Shown here: positions 43,247-51,668 of the stretch, piece after piece | How the letters are laid out: every line of letters begins with the position of its first letter | Position numbering within the stretch: the first letter of the stretch is position 1 | Assembly (NCBI GenBank): GCA_964383495.1 | Contig: CAYLHG010000011.1 | Coordinates: 1-54,846, forward strand | Length of the DNA: 54,846 nucleotides | Direction: 5' to 3' | Source of the DNA: CAWKDC01 sp964383495 | GTDB lineage: Bacteria > Pseudomonadota > Gammaproteobacteria > JABCZS01 | Made by a program: the position numbers and the translations under genes | Notes under the pieces: model-generated | The model's input: the letters and a program-made list of their open reading frames with translations, nothing else | Database searches by the model: none | What the model was told of the DNA's origin: nothing

Positions 43247-44095
43247 CCAATTTACAACCATCCCGATATGCTTCTCATCCATTAATGATGGCGCATGAGT
43301 AATATTGGGTAGATCTTTAACAACCATTGTTGGTTGATATTGCTTCATTTCATCACAAATATCAGCGGTGAGTACAGCAGATTCTTTCCCATGTAACAAA
43401 AAGATGGGGGCGCGAATGGCTTTAAAAACAGGCCAAAATTCAATGTCGTTATTTTGCATAGGAATGAAAGATAAAAATAATTGGGGATCATACGCGCGCG
43501 TGTAGCCACCATTAGGTAGAGCAATATGATCGTGCGCAAGCAGATGGTCCCAGTGATACGGCTGCATCTCGCCTGTTTTCGCATAAAGTTGCTTGAGAAA
43601 ATCCTTAAGATCGGTAAGCGATGGAAAAACGGGGTTTGCTTTAACTTCCGAGCTTAGTTTCGCCACAGATTCTTTTTTAATGATAGGTCCGATATCATCC
43701 AGTAGTAGTCGTTGGATAGGGGAATCTGGGCGAGTGGCAATCAGCATGCCTAAAATGCCACCCAAAGATGCGCCTAGCCAATCTACTTTTTTCAGCCCTA
43801 GTTGGTGTAGCCATCCGAGTAAGTCTGCCACATATTGCTCAATGGTATAAAGTGCAGGGTCTTTGAGCCAGTCGCTTTGTCCGCGGCCAATTAAGTCAGG
43901 GGCGAGTACTCGGTATTTCTGTTGAAGTGCGGTGGCAAGGAAGTCAAAATCGCGTCCATTGCGTGTTAACCCATGAACGCAGATGAGTACATGGGGGTTA
44001 TTGGGATCTCCCCATTCATGATAAACCATGCGATGTGTGCCTGCCGGATCAGGCAGCGTTACAATATGTTTGGTAGGGTGGGCGAATTTACTCAT
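43235..44095 (-). CDS. Alpha/beta hydrolase
   Basis: The 286-residue protein has the alpha/beta hydrolase fold: oxyanion-loop HGLTRNGRDFD, nucleophile Ser110 in GASLGG, and the late catalytic His in NITHAPSLMDE. The usual acid position after strand 6, Ser-Asp in related esterases (LRG-x-x-SD-x-L), reads HGKESAVLT, so the Asp is replaced by Ala; a neighbouring Glu or another acid may substitute. The substrate is unknown. No signal peptide, so cytosolic. No clear ribosome site is visible before ATG 44095. It is convergent with the glycosylase. Confidence 0.9.
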   Translation of the reverse strand: MSKFAHPTKHIVTLPDPAGTHRMVYHEWGDPNNPHVLICVHGLTRNGRDFDFLATALQQKYRVLAPDLIGRGQSDWLKDPALYTIEQYVADLLGWLHQLGLKKVDWLGASLGGILGMLIATRPDSPIQRLLLDDIGPIIKKESVAKLSSEVKANPVFPSLTDLKDFLKQLYAKTGEMQPYHWDHLLAHDHIALPNGGYTRAYDPQLFLSFIPMQNNDIEFWPVFKAIRAPIFLLHGKESAVLTADICDEMKQYQPTMVVKDLPNITHAPSLMDEKHIGMVVNWLNG

Positions 44096-44205
44096 AGTGT
44101 CGAAAGTATATCAGACGGATAGATCTTGTCCATAGATGGAGGGGCTACCCATCCTGCCTTATATACCTTACAATAAGCAGATTCTGTAGGCCACGGGAAT
44201 CCCAC

Positions 44206-45900
44206 ATGTTAGATTTCACCTTTCAAAATGATGCGATAGTGACTAGCCTTTCAGGAAAGCTATTGCTCAATACGCCTTTACTTAATAAAGGAACGGCTTT
44301 TTCTCCCGAAGAGCGTCGCCAATTTGGCTTATTGGGCAAGCTCCCCTCGCGTGTCGAAAGCTTAGACGAGCAGGTGGATCGGGCCTATGAACAATATAAG
44401 CGATATACGGTAGATTTAAGCCAGCATATTTATCTTTATAACTTACACGAAAGAAATGAAGTGTTATTTTATGCGTTGGTCAGCCGTCATTTAGAAGAAA
44501 TGATGCCTATTATTTATACGCCGATCATTGGCAATGCTGTGAAGCAATTCTCACGAGAGTTTCGTGCACCCCGTGGCTTATTTATTTCATACCCTGATCG
44601 CGACAATATGGACATGATGATCAGCAATCGTACGCATCCTGATATTGATTTAGTGGTAGTGACAGATGGCAGCGGTGTATTGGGGATTGGAGACCAGGGT
44701 GTGGGGGGAATGGATATTCCTGTCGCAAAATTAATTGTGTATACGCTATGCGCTGGCATTAATCCAGGTAAAACATTACCTGTGATGTTAGATGTAGGTA
44801 CAGATAATGAAACACTATTAAATGATCCATACTATCTCGGCTGGCGTCATAAGCGGTTGCGTGGTGCAGAATACGACGATTTTATTGATCGTTTTGTTAA
44901 GAGTGTTTCTAAACAATTCCCAGAATGTTTTTTGCATTGGGAAGATTTTGGGCGTGATACAGCGCACTCTGTATTGGAACGTTATAAACATGAACATTCT
45001 AGCTTTAATGATGATATTCAAGGAACAGGTGTAGTCTGTTTGGCGGCTATTTTAGCGGCACTAAAATCAACGAAGCAATCCATGGCTGATCAACGTATTG
45101 TTATTTTCGGCGCAGGTGCCGCAGGCGTTGGTATTGCAGATCAAATTGCAGCAGCATTAATACGCAGTGGCATACCAGAAGAAGAAGCGCGTTCTAAATT
45201 CTGGTTATTAAACAGTCAAGGTTTAATCATGGAAGGAAAAGAAGTGAGAGACTTCCAGGAACCTTATGTGCGCACGAAAGCGGAAGTGGCTGCATGGGGT
45301 TGTAATGGTGATCGCGTCACACTTGAAGAAGTGGTTACACATGTTAAACCCACTATTCTTGTGGGCACTTCAGCGGTACCTGGCGCTTTCAATGAGCATA
45401 TTGTGAAAACCATGGCGCAGCATGTGAAACGTCCTATCATCATGCCATTATCCAATCCAACGGAGCGTGCAGAAGCGCATCCACGTGATATTCTTAATTG
45501 GTCAGAAGGGCGGGCCATGGTGGCAACAGGCAGTCCATTCCAACCTGTAGACGTGAATGGTAAAAAGCGCATCATCGCCCAAGCAAATAATGCATTGGCG
45601 TTTCCTGGGTTGGGTTTGGCGGTGATTGCAACGCGCGCACGCGAATTGACCGATGCTATGTTGTGGGCAGCGTGTGAGGCCTTGGCAGAGTTATCGCCCG
45701 TGTTGAATGATCCTGATGCGGCCTTATTGGCGCCCATCACGGAAGCAAAAGAGGCTGCATACCAAATTGCTATGGCGGTAGCGCAAGTAGCAATGGATGA
45801 AGGGTTAGCACGTGTGGAAGATGTGGATACCGCCACAGAGCGTGTGAATAGAATGTTATGGAAGCCTCGGTATTTACCGTTAATTCCTGCAAAATTGTAG
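44206..45900 (+). CDS. maeA: NAD-dependent malic enzyme
   Basis: Oxidatively decarboxylates malate to pyruvate, with NAD. The 564-residue protein is the large (SfcA/MaeA) type, including MMPIIYTPIIGNAV, the malate-site Arg in RAPRGLF, SGVLGIGDQGVGGMDIP, and the nucleotide-binding IVIFGAGAAGVGIADQIA. Length is typical (E. coli MaeA 565). GGGAA precedes the ATG. aconitase follows 33 bases later on the same strand, and both feed carbon between C4 acids, pyruvate and the TCA cycle, which fits growth on amino and dicarboxylic acids. Confidence 0.96.
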   Translation: MLDFTFQNDAIVTSLSGKLLLNTPLLNKGTAFSPEERRQFGLLGKLPSRVESLDEQVDRAYEQYKRYTVDLSQHIYLYNLHERNEVLFYALVSRHLEEMMPIIYTPIIGNAVKQFSREFRAPRGLFISYPDRDNMDMMISNRTHPDIDLVVVTDGSGVLGIGDQGVGGMDIPVAKLIVYTLCAGINPGKTLPVMLDVGTDNETLLNDPYYLGWRHKRLRGAEYDDFIDRFVKSVSKQFPECFLHWEDFGRDTAHSVLERYKHEHSSFNDDIQGTGVVCLAAILAALKSTKQSMADQRIVIFGAGAAGVGIADQIAAALIRSGIPEEEARSKFWLLNSQGLIMEGKEVRDFQEPYVRTKAEVAAWGCNGDRVTLEEVVTHVKPTILVGTSAVPGAFNEHIVKTMAQHVKRPIIMPLSNPTERAEAHPRDILNWSEGRAMVATGSPFQPVDVNGKKRIIAQANNALAFPGLGLAVIATRARELTDAMLWAACEALAELSPVLNDPDAALLAPITEAKEAAYQIAMAVAQVAMDEGLARVEDVDTATERVNRMLWKPRYLPLIPAKL

Positions 45901-45933
45901 GGATTTTATGCAACGTTATGGTGGGAAAATTTA

Positions 45934-48582
45934 ATGAAAACACGTGATACCTTTAATCTCAATGGACAAACTTACACTTTTTTCAACCTGAATAAAGCAG
46001 CTTCTCAGGAGCAATTAGAAAGACTGCCTATTTCCTTACGGATTTTATTAGAAAACGCTTGCAGACGTTTAGGAAATGCGAGTGAAGTGCATGAAGAGGA
46101 TATCCATGCATTATTAGCTGTCGGTGACCCTGCATTACACAACGAACAAGTAAAGCAAGAAGTAACTTTTATGCCAGCACGTGTGTTGATGCAAGATTTT
46201 ACTGGTGTACCTGCGGTAGTGGATTTAGCTGCCATGCGGGATGCAATGAAAATGCTAGGCGGCAATCCGGAAAAAATTAATCCATTACAGTCAGCAGAAT
46301 TGGTGATTGATCATTCCGTGCAAGTGGATGCTTTCGGCGCTATGGATTCTATCAACCTCAATAACAAATTAGAATTACTGCGCAACAAAGAACGTTACCA
46401 ATTTTTACGTTGGGGGCAAAAAGCATTTTCTAATTTTGCTGTTGTGCCGCCAGACACAGGTATTGTGCATCAAGTGAATTTAGAATATTTAGCACGCGTT
46501 GCATACATACAAAAAATAGGTGATGAAACATTTGTATATCCAGATACACTCGTCGGTACAGATTCGCACACTACCATGATTAATGGTCTGGGCGTATTAG
46601 GTTGGGGTGTAGGCGGTATTGAAGCAGAAGCAGCGATGTTAGGCCAATCCATGGCCATGCTTATTCCTGATGTGATTGGATTTAAATTAACAGGAAAATT
46701 ACCAGAAGGCGCTACAGCGACTGACTTGGTATTGAGAGTCACTGAAATGCTGCGTAAGCGTGGTGTTGTCGATAAATTTGTAGAATTTTATGGTGATGGA
46801 TTAGATGAATTGCCTTTAGCAGATCGCGCAACCATTGCAAACATGGCGCCAGAGTATGGTGCTACTTGTGGTTTTTTCCCTGTTGATAAAGAAACATTGA
46901 ATTATTTGAGATTATCGGGAAGACCTGAATCGCACATTGCCTTGGTTGAAGCGTATTATAAAAAACAAGGTTTGTTCCGTGAAACGGGTATGAAAGAGCC
47001 CCATTATACCGATACACTGCACTTAGATCTCAGCGATGTGGAGCCGTCTATTGCGGGTCCGAAACGTCCACAAGATCGTATTACATTGAAAGATGCAAAG
47101 GTGAGTTTCTTAAAAAGCATTTCGACTGCGAAACAAAACTTTACACCCGTGGATCTAATTCCTGGTGTATTGCGCGACGGCTCAGTTGTCATCGCAGCTA
47201 TTACTAGCTGCACAAACACTTCAAACCCTGCAGTGATGTTGGCGTCAGGTTTAGTGGCAAAGCGTGCTGTAGAGCGTGGATTAAAAGTCCCTGCATGGGT
47301 AAAAACATCGTTGGCTCCCGGCTCTCGTGTGGTGACCGATTATTTAAAAAAATCGAATTTATTATCTTCGCTTGAAGCGTTAGGTTTTTATTTAGTAGGT
47401 TATGGATGCACTACTTGCATTGGTAATTCTGGCCCATTACCTGAAGAGATCAGCGAAGCGATCAAGCAACAAGATTTACATGTGGCTTCTGTATTATCAG
47501 GTAATCGAAATTTTGAAGGCAGAATTCATCCAGATGTGCGTATGAATTATTTAGCGTCGCCACCGCTCGTGGTTGCTTACGCTTTAGCAGGACGTATGGA
47601 CATTGATTTTTATCATGAACCATTGGGCAAAGATCAGCAAGGTCATGATGTTTATTTGAAAGATATTTGGCCTTCTCAAGCAGAAATTGCGCAATATATT
47701 CATGATTTCTTGAAAGCAGAAATGTTCTTGAAAGAATACGCCAGTGTGTTTGAAGGTGATGAAGATTGGAAGCGCCTGCCAGTACCAGAAGGTGAATTAT
47801 ACGCTTGGCCAGAATCCACTTATGTGAAAAAGCCTCCTTATTTTGAGGGCATGACATTATCAGTGCCGAAAGTGCGTGAAATTCAAGGTGCGCGTTGTTT
47901 AGCGTTATTGGGTGATAGCGTCACCACGGATCATATTTCTCCCGCAGGCTCTATTGCTAAAAACAGCTCTGCAGCAGAATATTTATTATCCCATGGTGTG
48001 GCGATCGCTGATTTTAATTCGTATGGTTCTCGTCGTGGTAACCATGAGGTGATGGTGCGTGGTACTTTTGCAAACGTGCGTTTACGCAATCAATTGGTGA
48101 GCAAAGAGGGTGGATATACGCGACACTTCCCTGAAGGCAATGAAATGACTATTTTTGATGCTGCCATGCGTTATGAACAAGCAGGCACGCCTTTGGTCGT
48201 GATCGCTGGGCAAGAGTATGGCTCAGGTTCTTCGCGTGATTGGGCGGCTAAAGGGCCAAAATTATTAGGTGTACGTGCAGTCATTGCACAAAGTTACGAG
48301 CGTATTCATCGTTCTAATTTAATTGGCATGGGTATTTTGCCTTTGCAATTTAAAGCGGGTGAAAATGCGCAGTCATTAGGCTTAAAAGGCGATGAAGTGT
48401 TCGATATTCAAGGCTTAAAAGGCAAAGAAGCGACAGAAGTAACCGTTGTAGCAACAGGTGGTTCATCCGGCGCAACCAAGACATTCAAAGCGGATGTGCG
48501 CTTGAACACGCCGTTAGAGCGCGCCTATTACGAACATGGAGGGATCTTGCCTTACGTCTTGCGTGCAATAGCGAGTGTGTAA
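45934..48582 (+). CDS. acnA: Aconitate hydratase A
   Basis: Interconverts citrate and isocitrate through a 4Fe-4S centre. The 882-residue protein is of the AcnA/IRP1 type, with cluster ligands Cys426 (SCTNTSNPAVM), Cys492 and Cys495 (GCTTCIGNSGPL), and the C-terminal swivel domain containing YGSGSSRDWAAKGP. Length matches E. coli AcnA (891). GGTGGGAAAA precedes the ATG. It follows maeA after 33 bases and probably shares its transcript. Confidence 0.97.
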   Translation: MKTRDTFNLNGQTYTFFNLNKAASQEQLERLPISLRILLENACRRLGNASEVHEEDIHALLAVGDPALHNEQVKQEVTFMPARVLMQDFTGVPAVVDLAAMRDAMKMLGGNPEKINPLQSAELVIDHSVQVDAFGAMDSINLNNKLELLRNKERYQFLRWGQKAFSNFAVVPPDTGIVHQVNLEYLARVAYIQKIGDETFVYPDTLVGTDSHTTMINGLGVLGWGVGGIEAEAAMLGQSMAMLIPDVIGFKLTGKLPEGATATDLVLRVTEMLRKRGVVDKFVEFYGDGLDELPLADRATIANMAPEYGATCGFFPVDKETLNYLRLSGRPESHIALVEAYYKKQGLFRETGMKEPHYTDTLHLDLSDVEPSIAGPKRPQDRITLKDAKVSFLKSISTAKQNFTPVDLIPGVLRDGSVVIAAITSCTNTSNPAVMLASGLVAKRAVERGLKVPAWVKTSLAPGSRVVTDYLKKSNLLSSLEALGFYLVGYGCTTCIGNSGPLPEEISEAIKQQDLHVASVLSGNRNFEGRIHPDVRMNYLASPPLVVAYALAGRMDIDFYHEPLGKDQQGHDVYLKDIWPSQAEIAQYIHDFLKAEMFLKEYASVFEGDEDWKRLPVPEGELYAWPESTYVKKPPYFEGMTLSVPKVREIQGARCLALLGDSVTTDHISPAGSIAKNSSAAEYLLSHGVAIADFNSYGSRRGNHEVMVRGTFANVRLRNQLVSKEGGYTRHFPEGNEMTIFDAAMRYEQAGTPLVVIAGQEYGSGSSRDWAAKGPKLLGVRAVIAQSYERIHRSNLIGMGILPLQFKAGENAQSLGLKGDEVFDIQGLKGKEATEVTVVATGGSSGATKTFKADVRLNTPLERAYYEHGGILPYVLRAIASV

Positions 48583-48604
48583 GAGTTTAAAGCGTGCAGT
48601 TGTT

Positions 48605-48634
48605 TTTATCAATTTGATAAAGCTTAGCTATACT
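48605..48634 (+). promoter_or_regulatory. Promoter with 7-bp inverted repeat before a secreted protein gene
   Basis: TTTATCA-ATT-TGATAAA (48605-48621) is a perfect dyad, followed by TATACT at 48629-48634 as a likely -10. The dyad overlaps the expected -35 region, where a repressor or activator could bind. The pattern is seen; the regulator is unknown. Confidence 0.4.
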
Positions 48635-48666
48635 TCGTACAAGGTTATTTGAAAAGGAATTCTATT

Positions 48667-49185
48667 ATGATCATGAAAAAATTTTTATTGTCTTCTGTAT
48701 TGTTTGCTGTGGTAAGCATTGCTTATGGGAAAGGTTTACCTATTCCTAACTGCCCCTACGATGGTAACGCTATCTGTACATATGATGAAAAGGCCAAAGC
48801 TCAATCTAACAATTTTCAGGATAAAAAAGACAAGTTGAAGGATGCTTTGTGTCGTTGTTCTGTTGCTTATACTGGTCAAATGGGTGATTCAGAAATTAAG
48901 GATGCTGATGGGAAGGCGGTCCAATGTCCAGATAAGGCTGGTAGTAATCTTACTTGGAGCAACTTGCAGCATAATTTAAACAGGGCTATAGATGCTTGCA
49001 AAACTGCGCAGGACGCCAAGGGCAATAGTGAGGGTGGGAAGAACTCCAAAACTTATTGCAACGGGGCTTACAAGGCGCTTAGCTATCAAAGTTTTGCAGA
49101 CGCGCAAAAAGCTGCTGGAAGTGCTGGCTCGATGGAGTATGCATTACCAAATGCGTTAATGCTGTGTAACAAATCCTCAAGGTAA
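48667..49185 (+). CDS. Secreted cysteine-rich protein of unknown function
   Basis: Not recognised. The protein of about 172 residues has a signal peptide (MKKFLLSSVLFAVVSIAYGKG, cleavage near AYG) and about 150 mature residues containing eight cysteines, including NCPYDGNAICTY, LCRCS, VQCPD, IDACK, TYCNG and MLCNKSS. The even number and spacing suggest disulphide bonds in the periplasm or outside. It is Lys/Ala/Asn-rich and probably helical. ATG 48667 has AAGGAA upstream; ATG 48649 and ATG 48673 are alternatives. It is a single gene with its own promoter, unlike its metabolic neighbours. Confidence 0.8.
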   Translation: MIMKKFLLSSVLFAVVSIAYGKGLPIPNCPYDGNAICTYDEKAKAQSNNFQDKKDKLKDALCRCSVAYTGQMGDSEIKDADGKAVQCPDKAGSNLTWSNLQHNLNRAIDACKTAQDAKGNSEGGKNSKTYCNGAYKALSYQSFADAQKAAGSAGSMEYALPNALMLCNKSSR

Positions 49186-49199
49186 GCGTTGTCGAGGCT

Positions 49200-49646
49200 T
49201 TAGATCATCGATTGCAGACGCTGCCCGTTGGGCAGCGTGCAATCGGGGGCAATATCTAATAAAGGTTTCAATACAAAGTCTCGAGTGGTTAACCCAGGAT
49301 GTGGCACCGTTAATGTGGGCGTATTAATCACATCATTACCAAATAAAATAATATCGCAGTCAATAGTACGAGGTCCGTTTTTAAATTCGCGCACACGCCC
49401 TTGGGCCTGTTCAATACCTTGTAATGCAGCAAGCAATTCAAAAGGGCTTAACATTGTTTCAATCTGCACCACTGCATTAATGAAATTATTTTGCTCAGTA
49501 AACCCCATGGGTTTTGTTTCATAAAATGGAGATGCTTTAATCAGCGAACAATCCGGTAATGTTGCAATGGCTTCCATCGCTTGTTTTACTTGTGCGACAG
49601 GGTCGTTGAGATTGCTGCCGAGCGCAATGAAAACATTTGTATTCAC
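49200..49646 (-). CDS. folK: HPPK, 2-amino-4-hydroxy-6-hydroxymethyldihydropteridine pyrophosphokinase
   Basis: Transfers pyrophosphate from ATP to the pterin precursor in folate synthesis. The 148-residue protein has ALGSNL at the start, SPFYETKPMG, FINAVVQIET, and the signature GPRTIDCDIILFGN with its metal-binding Asp pair. Length is slightly short (E. coli 159). Its start overlaps the pcnB stop by four bases, the conserved pcnB-folK order. Its last codons contain a long hairpin (49210-49244). Confidence 0.96.
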   Translation of the reverse strand: MNTNVFIALGSNLNDPVAQVKQAMEAIATLPDCSLIKASPFYETKPMGFTEQNNFINAVVQIETMLSPFELLAALQGIEQAQGRVREFKNGPRTIDCDIILFGNDVINTPTLTVPHPGLTTRDFVLKPLLDIAPDCTLPNGQRLQSMI

Positions 49647-50938
49647 TGATTTGTTACTCTCCGAGGGCCTCTATGCCTTGGGTTTCGCTTTTTCGGGGTA
49701 TGTTCAATCGGCGCTGCATGACCATAATGTGTTTTCCACCATGTAGCCCATTCTAATAATTCGGGTTCATGCGTGTTTGCACGTAACCATAATAAATCAA
49801 AAGCGGGGCGAAATTCAGAATGTTCCACTAATCTCTCCACCTTCGTGGGTTTCGCAGTAATTAACGCATGCTGTAAATGCCAAATGGAGCGAACGACGTA
49901 ACTAAAACGTTTTGGAATTGTTAACACTTGCATGGCAGAACGTAGCGTATCTGCGATGGCTTCTTCTCTAAGAGGATAATTCACACGTTTTTCTATACTG
50001 AGTGCATCTAAGCGCTCTCTATAAGCAGGGTAGAAAAATAAAGCCAATAAAAATGCAATAGAACAGGTTTTATGTGCGTAGTATCGTTCATCGGTAGCTT
50101 GTAAACCTGATTGAATAAAGCTCCAATCTTTTTCATTATAATGCTCTGTTCCTGCCAATAATAATTTCTCAAAACCATATGCACGTAATTGTTTTAGGAC
50201 GGCTACTGCATATCCATGGGTGAATAATTTCATGGTTTCTTCAAATAGGCGCGTGGGAGAAACTGCATGCAATAATGTTCCCATGTGATGTAGAGGTTTT
50301 TCAGTCGCAGGCTCAATGGTAAACCCTAATTTTGCGGCAAAACGCAGAGCACGTAACATGCGGATAGGATCTTCACGATAACGTGTTTCAGGATCACCAA
50401 TTAACCTAATAGTGTGGTGATCAATATCTGTTAAGCCGTGTGTATAATCTACAATACGGTTTTGATGCGGATTGTAAAACAATGCATTGATGGTGAAATC
50501 GCGGCGTAACGCGTCTTCTTCAATTGTGCCAAATACATTATCCTGCAAAATTTGCCCATCTTGCGACAGCATGCGGTGTTGTGTTTGTGTTGTTGGGTTG
50601 CCGCGAAATGTAGCCACTTCTACAATATTATTTTGACGAAAAAAAACGTGCACCAATAGAAAACGTCGGCCAATTAAACGAGAGTGGTTAAACAAACGGC
50701 GAATGTCATGTGGTTTTGCATTGGTGGCGACATCAAAATCTTTGGGCGTGGTACCCGTGAGTAAATCGCGCACACAACCGCCCACGAGATAAGCTTGATA
50801 TCCCGCCTGGGTAAGTTTTTCAACTACTTGTAAGACGTGTGAAGGAATTTGAGTTGCTGACAATGCTGCACGGTCGGACGTAGCAGGCTCTCTTGGCTTA
50901 TCTTTCCTAAGTCTTTTAAAAAATTGCTGAATATTCAA
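49643..50938 (-). CDS. pcnB: Poly(A) polymerase I
   Basis: Adds 3' poly(A) tails that mark RNAs for decay. The 431-residue protein has the class II nucleotidyltransferase core: YLVGGCVRDLLTGTTPKDFDVATNAKP with the catalytic Asp pair, the RRDFTINALFYNP block, then DPIRMLRALRFAAKLGF and a basic C-terminus (KKRNPRHRGPRRVTNQ). This C-terminus and length match bacterial PAP rather than the CCA-adding enzyme. It is translated with folK. tRNAs in the window encode CCA, consistent with PcnB not being needed for CCA addition. Confidence 0.95.
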   Translation of the reverse strand: MNIQQFFKRLRKDKPREPATSDRAALSATQIPSHVLQVVEKLTQAGYQAYLVGGCVRDLLTGTTPKDFDVATNAKPHDIRRLFNHSRLIGRRFLLVHVFFRQNNIVEVATFRGNPTTQTQHRMLSQDGQILQDNVFGTIEEDALRRDFTINALFYNPHQNRIVDYTHGLTDIDHHTIRLIGDPETRYREDPIRMLRALRFAAKLGFTIEPATEKPLHHMGTLLHAVSPTRLFEETMKLFTHGYAVAVLKQLRAYGFEKLLLAGTEHYNEKDWSFIQSGLQATDERYYAHKTCSIAFLLALFFYPAYRERLDALSIEKRVNYPLREEAIADTLRSAMQVLTIPKRFSYVVRSIWHLQHALITAKPTKVERLVEHSEFRPAFDLLWLRANTHEPELLEWATWWKTHYGHAAPIEHTPKKRNPRHRGPRRVTNQ

Positions 50939-50978
50939 CAGGCCTTCCTAATGTTAAATCCGTGCATATAGGATACCA

Positions 50979-51668
50979 TCAATCATGCCACACTGTGAAT
51001 GCTTCCAGCGGCAAACGTTCAGTTCGGTAACGGTTAACAGGATGGTCTGGATCAGGATAGCCTAATGCAATACCGCATACAATAGATTGTTCTGGGGCAA
51101 TATTCAACTGTTGGCGAACAATATCAGGGTATTCAGCGATAGATGCTTGAGGACAAGTTCCCAGGCCTAATCCTATTGCAGCTAATAAGATATTTTGAAT
51201 AAACATGCCTAAATCCATCCAGGAACCGATAGCGAGATTGCGATTAATATGAATCATCAGGCCAACCGGTGCACCAAAAAAGCGATAATTTAAATTCCAT
51301 TGCGCCAAGCGCCGCGCTTTATCGCCTCTTTCGATATGCAATGCTCCATAAAGCGCCATGCCACAGGTTAGGCGCCGGCTTGAATAAGGCTCTGTCCAAG
51401 TGGAGGGGTAATATTGGTAATCTGGGGTGGGAGGTAGATCTTTTGCTCGGGCGTTTAATAATGCGTCACTGAGTTGACGTAAAGCAACACCTTGTACTAC
51501 ATCTACATGCCACGGTTGTGTGTTGACACCAGAAGGCGCTTGTTTTGCATGAGAAAGCAGTGTTTCAATCAACTGCTTATCGACAGGCCTATCCAAAAAG
51601 GCACGGACTGAGTGTCTTTCCAGCATCGCGGTAAGAACATCTATCTTAGCTGGAATAGTGCTTTTCAC
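50979..51668 (-). CDS. Nitroreductase-family protein
   Basis: An FMN-dependent oxidoreductase of the nitroreductase fold, about 229 residues. It has ERHSVRAFLDRPVD near the N-terminus (FMN phosphate contact), APSGVNTQPWHVDVV, DLGMFIQNILLAAIGLGLGTCPQ and GIALGYPDPDHPVNRYRTER, all typical. The substrate is unknown. The start is unclear: GTG 51668 is taken because the family begins just before IDVLTAMLERHS; a TTG at 51695 and ATG 51626 are alternatives. Any of the first two overlaps the dksA end (51646), implying coupled translation. Confidence 0.88.
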   Translation of the reverse strand: MKSTIPAKIDVLTAMLERHSVRAFLDRPVDKQLIETLLSHAKQAPSGVNTQPWHVDVVQGVALRQLSDALLNARAKDLPPTPDYQYYPSTWTEPYSSRRLTCGMALYGALHIERGDKARRLAQWNLNYRFFGAPVGLMIHINRNLAIGSWMDLGMFIQNILLAAIGLGLGTCPQASIAEYPDIVRQQLNIAPEQSIVCGIALGYPDPDHPVNRYRTERLPLEAFTVWHD

